A DNA stretch of 64,000 nucleotides, from positions 32,318,019-32,382,018 of the forward strand of contig CM049306.1 of NCBI GenBank assembly GCA_026874595.1. Direction: 5' to 3'. Made by a program: the position numbers and the translations under genes. Origin of the DNA: Sipunculus nudus (lineage: Eukaryota; Annelida; Sipuncula; Golfingiida; Sipunculidae). Under the pieces are notes generated by a model that worked only from the letters and a program-made list of their open reading frames with translations, searched no databases and was not told where the DNA came from. This document shows, one piece after another, positions 57,001-64,000 of the stretch (positions within the stretch are counted from its first letter, which is position 1; each line of letters starts with the position of its first letter).

Positions 57001-59815
57001 ATCAAGATTTTAACAGCTTACATTAGGATCTTTTAACTCAAACAAACACAAAATCTTGCATAAACAGCATTCAGGTAAACCAATAATCAAGGTAAAAAAA
57101 TGGTGCATGATATATCACCATACCTGCTAGATGATATATTTGAACTTAATGATAAAAGGTACAGCTTTTGAGGACAATATCATTCAAATTGCCAAATTAA
57201 TTTTTTATTATTTGTAATTATACTTGTCATCATATTTGCATAAGACTAGACTATTTTCACACACCTGGATGCCATTCAAATTATTAAGAAATAAACCCTG
57301 CATGTAGTCCATTAATCGGTCGTGGATATTCAATAATTAATATTGTTATTGACATACATTATGTCATTACATTTTATCATATTTTTATTCTTAACACTAT
57401 TGTCGGCATAGCAGCATGTACATGCTCGTGTTTTTGAGATTCCCTCATAAAAACAGTATAAAGATGATTATACACTAATATGAAAGCACTATCACACACT
57501 AAATATTGCATATTGCGTCCATTTGAGAATTAATCTGCTTCATGACAATATGAAAGAAAGAAAATAACTTGAAATCACTAGACTGGAAGGAGTATAACAA
57601 CTTTTATTGTTCAAGAAGCTGCAGTAAAGTTGTCAATACCTGTTAACACTGAGAACAAACTGACATTTATAGCAAAACAAAAGGTAGCCGTGTCATAGTC
57701 CCCAGCGCCCCTTGTGGCCACAGTCGTATAGAAAACAGTAGGGTTTTAATGTGGCCCATGCATGATAAATGTTCAAGTCTGAAGTCCGTGCATTCAGACA
57801 TCTCAGAGAGGAGTGAGAGACAAATACAAACCCAAAGACAGGCGATCAGACTTACTACAGTGCAGACACAAGTTTAATCAAAGTCCTATGAAGTAAATGG
57901 TCTACATTTTTTTCATTGTGAGTTTATCAGTTAACAATGCTTAATTTTCATCTGCAATTAACAAAATTGAATATTATGGACATCTTAAATGAAAAAAGTG
58001 GCCTTTTTACACCAAACAATGGGAAAAAAACGAAATGTTATTAATTGTGACGTTGATGCCCTTAAAAATGGCCTTCACATTCAAATTTAGCGATGGCATC
58101 CACACACATCCTTTTTTCACCTCCCAACACTGGACAGATCCCACATGGATGCCTTCTGTTTTCATGGGATGCCGTTAAAATCTTGAGCACGTTTTAAATT
58201 TTGGCTGGCCTACTATAACAGCTAGTAGATAATAAAGTACATACATCCGTCACATAAGCGTTATAAAAACATTCCTGGATAAGAAGCACCCACAGCTCAT
58301 TAATATGTAGGCATATTAAGCCTGGAGTTACATAAATTCTACGGAAATGGGATATGAAGAACCGTTATATTCTGACGTATGGTCTCCTTGGTGATTTGTC
58401 TTGTTATGTGGTTACATTAAGTCAGGAAATACCATGTCAGTATTAAAAACATACCATTACTTGTGACGAAGGGTTAAGCTGCATCCTACTGCACTGCTTC
58501 CTGTAGATTATGCTAGTAATGACAAATATTTTTATGTAATTCTTCTTTAATTAAGAAATATTCTACAGATTTTATCTGTTTCCTGAGTCGTAAATACATA
58601 TTTATTCCAAATCCCAACTGATCGCTAAAATACAATTTTGCGATTTATATCCAACTTCTTTACAATTTGTTTACTGCGAATAAAAGGCAGTCTATTTTTC
58701 TCTTTAACCCGTTAAAAAGCGTGGTTTTCTGCACTAATGATTGCAAGAATCTTGAAATACGTATGAATAAAATAGTATTTTGTTTTCTTTCAAGAAAATC
58801 GAAAACACAAAATATAAAGAACGTTTTATATCCAAAATGTTCGTTATATGAATGGCTGACCAAGGAGCCAAGGCTGAAAAATATATCTTCCCATGCACAA
58901 TGACGGTGACATTTACGCAATTCTGTGTAAGGACATGTAGAAATGTATCAAGGAGGCTGATTGGCTGGTTTGTGTGACTTGGACTACCAGTCCTACCGCC
59001 TGTTTCTCTATTGATTTACAACACGGGGACGTCCACGCGCCACTACTAGACGAGATTCCACTTTAATCGGGGACGCGGTGACAGCAAGGCGCAGGGTGTG
59101 GATACAGCAAGTTACCTGGTATGTTGCCTCGCTTTTCTCTCTTTTCCCTCGCTTATAAACCTGTTTTGTTTAGATGGAAAAAATGCAGCACACGAGACGA
59201 TGACTGATGTTTCACTTTAGAACATATTGTACCGTTAGAAAAACAAGTGTCCAGTTATGTCACAGTGCACTATGCGGCGAAGGGTGAAGTTTAGATTGAA
59301 ATTCCCATATTGATAGGTCGTCCGCAGGCGGCGAACGCTTATCTATCCTTGCAAATATAAGTCTGGCGAGGTCGATATATATTCACCCATGTCTGTAACT
59401 GTTCGTCAAGATAACTGAATGTATCTTAATTAACTAACTGTCGGTATCTCACTTGTGTAAGAATGTCTTGGAATGCATCTCCTGAGGAGTATTTATTTCC
59501 TTATCATGACATCTGTCTTTAAACATATTTGAATGAATAAAATCAACAGGGATTATTTAATCACACGGAGCCTAGTTTACCTTCCCTTTCTGTGTGAGGA
59601 ATGTTTCCTGGAACTTTGCCTTTGGCCTGTAATGCACCTTTACTGGTAATATCACCGTTTTGTGCTCTCTTGCTTGCAGTGATGAACTTTACATCAAAGG
59701 TCCAGGGGGGCTCAGGCCTAAAACTAATAAAAGATGTGGCGTCTTTAAAAGACACATAAAATACGTGGTTTCTATTAAAAGGTAATAGTGGCAACTAGGT
59801 TAGCGCCGGCGAGGA
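57001..59815. other. No gene recognised
   Basis: Long AT-rich block. The complementary open frames at 58660-58920 mirror each other and are not supported as genes. A GC-richer stretch at 58960-59120 with GATTGGCTGG and a possible splice donor CTGGTATGT is noted but unproven. Confidence 0.5.
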
Positions 59816-59819
59816 CTCT

Positions 59820-60050
59820 TATTCTTGTGGTCACGATTCGACATTCCTTACACAGGTTAAAGTCGTACGTCGTCTGTGAGGGAACCTATGTTTTATCTGC
59901 AGGCAACCGCGCATATTAAAAATGTAATGACCGAAAATAGTTTTTTTTTATACACAAATGTTCCAATATATGTTTTTTTTTAATATCATTACACATGCTG
60001 CTTGAGTAGCATACTTCAGGCTTACGCAAAAACTCCAAATTTTACAGTGA
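59820..60050 (+). repeat. Dispersed duplicate, copy 1
   Basis: Aligns with 62575-62815: TGTGGTCACGATT.GACATT, TTTTATCTGC, ACAAATGTTCC, then GCTTGAGTA.CATACTTCA. Confidence 0.65.
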
Positions 60051-60053
60051 ACA

Positions 60054-60330
60054 TAACTCACGCATTTATGAACGGAATCTGATGAAATTTTCATCGCATA
60101 ACGGGCATGAATCAATAAAGAGTCGAGATATTGGTGTAAAACCGGTACATGATTCGTAAATACGGAATGTCATCAAGGAATATTCACAAATGTTAGGTCA
60201 TCTATGCACGCATTAACCTGGAAATATGGGCAGAATAAGTAAATGCAAACACAGATTGGAGAGTTTTGACTCTCAAATTGCGGAGGCGTGTAATCCTTAA
60301 AATGCAAATTTCTGGTCTTCTTTATCTGTG
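60054..60330 (-). repeat. Dispersed repeat family R, copy 4
   Basis: Contains GAATGTCATCAAGGAATATTCACAAATG in minus orientation, then GCAGAATAAGTAAATGCAAACACAG and GCGGAGGCGTGTAATCC. It lies about 95 bp upstream of a solo LTR. Confidence 0.65.
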
Positions 60331-60423
60331 TACAGTAAAATCAAACTTTCAAGATTAAGGAAAAGGATTATTTTATTTATAATAAACAATTCTATCCTAT
60401 AGGTTTCTTTGAGATTTAAGTAT

Positions 60424-61263
60424 TGCTACAGGTACCCCTTTTTATTGTGTGCAGCGGTCTTACAGATGATTGTTTTATTGTGCACACGGATGTTCCATAT
60501 GCTGTTGGCATTTTGTTTGTGTGCCACGCGTAGCTCGTGTTGTGGCGGCCTCGCCTGGCCGGGATGCAGGCTCGGTTTAATCCGCATTGGTTGAACCCTA
60601 GATACACAGCGTTCTTTGTTCTAGTATGTTCTTTGAACGTGTGTACTGTGTTAGATTCTTTAGATTGTTCGAGCAATGGAAGGTTTTGGGAGGTGAGAAG
60701 TTATAAATAGGGGGCTGTGTTTTAGAGCCGAGAGAGAGGTGAGAGAATATTCCAGCGGACACAGAAGCGTGTATGTCAGTTTGTGGGACCTGTTCCGATA
60801 AGTGCGGCAATTAAAGATTTTCTTCAAATTTTCTTCTGGATTCGTGACGATTATTATTTGGTCTTCAGTTTACTTTCGGGATTGTTATAAGAGCTTCACA
60901 TAAGCCTGTTATTCTCCAAAAGAATTTGTTTGAACTGTTCGTCCGGCTTTTTAAAGGACTTATCGCTGTGACAGTGGTGGTATACAGGTACTGTGCACTT
61001 TGTTTATTTTACTGTGTGATTGTATTGATTTGTTGTTATACTGCTGTTATACTGTGTAATTGCATTGATTTAGTATATTGTAATATTAGGGTTGTTTTAA
61101 GAATATATTATAGTTATTTGTTAACAAAAAACACTGACTTCTTTATTCATTCCCCAAGACATTTCACGCTGCCTAGTGTTACAGAATCTGATTTTTTTTA
61201 TCTCCGTTACAAAATTTATGTTAATCACGCATACGTGATCTATTGATATTAGGTTCCGTAACA
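60424..61263 (+). mobile_element. Solo LTR, copy 3 (840 bp)
   Basis: Starts TGCTACAG and ends GGTTCCGTAACA, flanked by GTAT at 60420-60423 and 61264-61267. It aligns with the LTR at 21.6 kb across most of its length, including AGTTATAAATA (60699-60709), TTTTAGAGCC, TATTCCAGCGGACACAGAAG and CATTTCACGCTGCCTAGTG. The polyadenylation motif is mutated relative to copy 1. Frames within it are not genes. Confidence 0.9.
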
Positions 61264-61267
61264 GTAT

Positions 61268-62570
61268 AACAATTATTTTTGGCATATGTCATCATCTAAC
61301 TTTTTTCTTAAAAATAATCATATAATCATCAGTATTTTTTTAGTATTTGGTAGAAGGCCGAGGTCCACATTATTATAGGCCCTTGGCCTGCAGCCCTTAC
61401 GGACTATACGGACTGGCTATATACTGTGATTTGCTGACCCTGATCGCTAGAAAGAATCACTCGATTGTGCACCGCTGCTCTGGGCCTCTTATATAATATA
61501 TGTAATATGCGCTGGGTCATTGTGAAGACCATATTATCGGTGCATGGGATGCACCGGGACGCTTTTGTCAGCGTCACATTGCGAAATGGTGTATCCCACC
61601 ATTGAAGTGATGTGTCAAATTTGAAAAGTTGTATAAAATTGTATCGATTTATGTCATTTTCGTACCATATCATGATTAAATATTGTGTCATTGTATGAAT
61701 GAATCATACAATGTTCAGTTGTTCAATGTTTACACAACTGACTGATTTAAGGTAGTTGACAATGTTGGTGACCGCCACAAGTGCCAAGTTTGAGCTCTGG
61801 GTCCAACGTTAAATGGTAGAGTCAAGTTGGACGTTTGTAGCCCCAGAACCGAGCGTACGAGTAAGATTTCGCGCATCATAGGCGCTTACCCCCGCGTTTG
61901 TGAGCCCTGATATTTAAATGGATGCATCATTTCAACGTCTACTGCAGAGTGCGGCACCTACATTCAATAACACTACAACAGAGCACTTAAGGAAATGAAA
62001 ATATCTTTACGCTTAACCTAGATACAAATCAAATATTTAAAAAAAAACACAGACGATCAGTAATCTTTTTGGTTTTAAACCCCTAGAGCCCATATCGATG
62101 GAAATGCCAGCAAGAGTTCTTGTAAAATGCATCCATCCGGAGCACGGAAGCGCGGTCCTTTGATGTGATGGGCCAGAGCTTATTGTAACCCCAAGCATCA
62201 TTATGTTCCGACGACTCCTAAATGTCTCCTGATATTAACGGATATAAGGAGTCTTCTCCGTACTTCCGTGCCCCTGCCTCGCCTGATATATCCACCCTAG
62301 GGTTGCCTAACGTATCACTCTGTTTCATTATAGCCCCTGCTGGGTTGTACTGTGGGCGGGTAGCTTGTTACGTTTCCGATATGAGCAGCTCATTGTTGTT
62401 CTTCCGCCCCCTGCCTCGCTCTGTTTGCCTACTCGAAGCGCAGAACCATCCCATACACTTAAAAGGAAATGCTTTTGAAGACAATTACTGTTTAACTGTA
62501 AGCAGAACGCTATTTGTCGATTTTGTACAGGGTGAATGGTTGAAATCGGACATAGCATACACGAAATATC
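61268..62570. other. No gene recognised
   Basis: Hairpin CATTGTATGA/TCATACAATG with a 5-base loop at 61689-61713. The 149-codon frame at 62222-62671 has no family features and overlaps an opposing open frame, so I do not call it. Confidence 0.45.
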
Positions 62571-62574
62571 TGTT

Positions 62575-62815
62575 ATTTTTGTGGTGGTCACGATTTGACA
62601 TTACTTTCTCAGTTTATAGTCATACAAGATCGGGGGTTAGGGAAACAATATTTTATCTGCTGACATCCTAGCATATTGATAACGGAATTACCGGAAGAAT
62701 TAATTATTTTGTGCACAAAAATATTCACAAATGTTCCTGTATGGTTGTATTTTATATCATAACATATACTGCTTGAGTATTATACTTCAAACTCACGTGA
62801 ATACTTTAACATTTT
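62575..62815 (+). repeat. Dispersed duplicate, copy 2
   Basis: Counterpart of 59820-60050 in the same orientation and moderately diverged. Not followed by family R or an LTR here. Confidence 0.65.
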
Positions 62816-63715
62816 ATGGTGGGACCGTGCCTCTTTGTTGCAGCCAGGCATGTTCTTTCAAGGATTATTTTGACGCCAGATATTTCAAGCTGGTTCTCTA
62901 CTCTGGTTTTCACTTGTCTTTTAATCCAACAAGGAACTGGTCACACTGTTCGACACGGGGACCCGGTTTGGGGACGCACTTCATATAATCTGCCTTATGT
63001 GAGGCCATAATGTCTCAGTCATGGTACAGGACAATTTTAAAAAATAACAAAAAATATTGTCAACATAGGTGAGATGCTAAAGATGAAAAGTGATGCGGTT
63101 TGTGTAACTGAATATACCACTGTTAGTGAGTTAAGAGATCTTTCCTTTACCTTATGTGGAGGTAATAAAGGATATAGTTAACCTTTATCGAGAAATATAC
63201 AAAATAGGACTTACAAGTGTGTCCATGCTTGTGTACCAGTTTACGTGGTTGTCTGTTAAATAGTATAGACATTTTACCCGAAATAAATGGTCAACCTCAC
63301 ACATATTGCAACCAAAGCAAAATCACCTGATTTGGATTCCTTAATATGACCTTAATGTCAGAAAAAAAATGTCCTATGCAATTAGGTGTGTTAGTGGGGG
63401 GGGGGGGGGGAGTTTAAAAATCACCAAATTTGACAAGGCAGAAAAATGCCTTTTTTTACCATGCATTAGCGTTCAAACGGTGTTGCATGAATGATTTTTT
63501 GGTTATCGTCATGCTTATTCTTTTTCTAGTAGTTTTGAAATAAAATGTATTTCATGAAATATAAGACACTGACACCCTGTTATAAATAAAAAAAAATCAG
63601 CAATCTGTGAATTAAAGGGACATCATGAGCAACTCTATTTAAAAATGGCAACATTAACCAAAGATCTCCGGAAAACCTTAACACTGTCCAAACTGTTGAC
63701 ATACATGACATTTTT
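62816..63715. other. No gene recognised
   Basis: Poly-G run at about 63397-63410. AT-rich otherwise. Confidence 0.5.
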
Positions 63716-63716
63716 T

Positions 63717-64000
63717 GTTAAGCTCACTAAATTCATTTGAGCTATAGTTTTAATCCATTGTCTGCCATTGGTCCGTCCGTCTGTCTGTCCTTGAGGCTGT
63801 CACGTTTTGGAACCATTAGATCTACAAATCCAAAAAGTTATATACACTAAGATTCATGATTTTAGCCATGTTAATAGGCTTTTTCGAAGCTATTTTTCAC
63901 ACCTAGCCCTATAAGTGTTGTCCCAAACGCAACAACTGTTCTTTTGTCAACTGTTCAAGTTGATCAGGGTCGGGGTCGTCAACAAATGCCTCAGGTTTGA
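63717..64000. mobile_element. Hairpin-ended repeat, diverged copy cut by window edge
   Basis: AGCTCA..TGAGCTATAG (63721-63746) and a CCGTCCGTCTGTCTGTCC run (63772-63789) correspond to the left end of the elements at 0.1 and 6.6 kb. The rest is diverged and runs off the window. Confidence 0.5.

Noticed and set aside
58660-58920. Mirror open frames on both strands
   Set aside because: Reverse-complement shadows of one another in AT-rich DNA with no protein features.
62222-62671. 149-codon plus-strand frame
   Set aside because: No recognisable domain, overlaps an opposing open frame, and its 3' part lies in a dispersed repeat.

Overview
The window is non-coding, AT-rich animal DNA that is very dense in repeats. 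No complete cellular protein gene could be supported. (TA)n and (GA)n microsatellites, poly-G tracts, tRNA-derived SINE-like units, L1-type LINEs with an endonuclease, MITEs and solo LTRs make it a metazoan nuclear genome. The repeat opening with an AGCTCAGCTGA hairpin followed by (CGTC)n, and a kelch-like exon fragment, resemble what is common in molluscs. A lophotrochozoan, probably a bivalve, is my inference and not proven.

Region by region. 0.1-2.1 kb is a large non-autonomous repeat with hairpins at both ends and internal tandem units; a second copy lies at 6.6-7.7 kb and a third is cut by the right edge. 2.5-5.0 kb is a tandem duplication, and a hAT-type MITE with a clean 8-bp target duplication interrupts only its first unit. 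5.0-8.35 kb is a decayed L1-type LINE on the minus strand, split by the 6.6-kb repeat. 8.4-9.5 kb holds short tandem and palindromic repeats. 10.2-13.8 kb holds copies of a dispersed family (called R here), one broken by a tRNA-derived SINE with a perfect target duplication, followed by a 180-bp tandem duplication. 15.0-19.2 kb holds a foldback element and several dispersed repeats. Solo LTRs of one family lie at 21.65, 38.11 and 60.42 kb, all in plus orientation and each with a 4-bp target duplication. SINE copies lie at 24.0 and 50.95 kb. 39.9-40.7 kb is a degenerate satellite-like array. 41.8 kb carries a kelch-like fragment.

43.2-48.96 kb is the best-preserved mobile element: an L1-type LINE ORF2 with endonuclease, reverse transcriptase and C-terminal zinc-finger motifs, inactivated by two frameshifts and three in-frame stops. 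Its 3' UTR appears to be split by a 1.76-kb TTAA-flanked element. 51.6-53.4 kb is a GC-rich island containing a second TTAA-flanked element with perfect 23-bp terminal inverted repeats. 54.77-55.22 kb has short, broken, protein-like reading frames that I could not assign. The rest is AT-rich DNA with scattered repeats.

The genes do not form a pathway or system. What the window records is a history of nested insertions whose order can be read from target duplications. I found no convincing new molecular system. The observations most worth a second look are the two TTAA elements, the hairpin repeat with a compensatory arm change, the solo-LTR family and the unassigned coding-like block near 54.8 kb.
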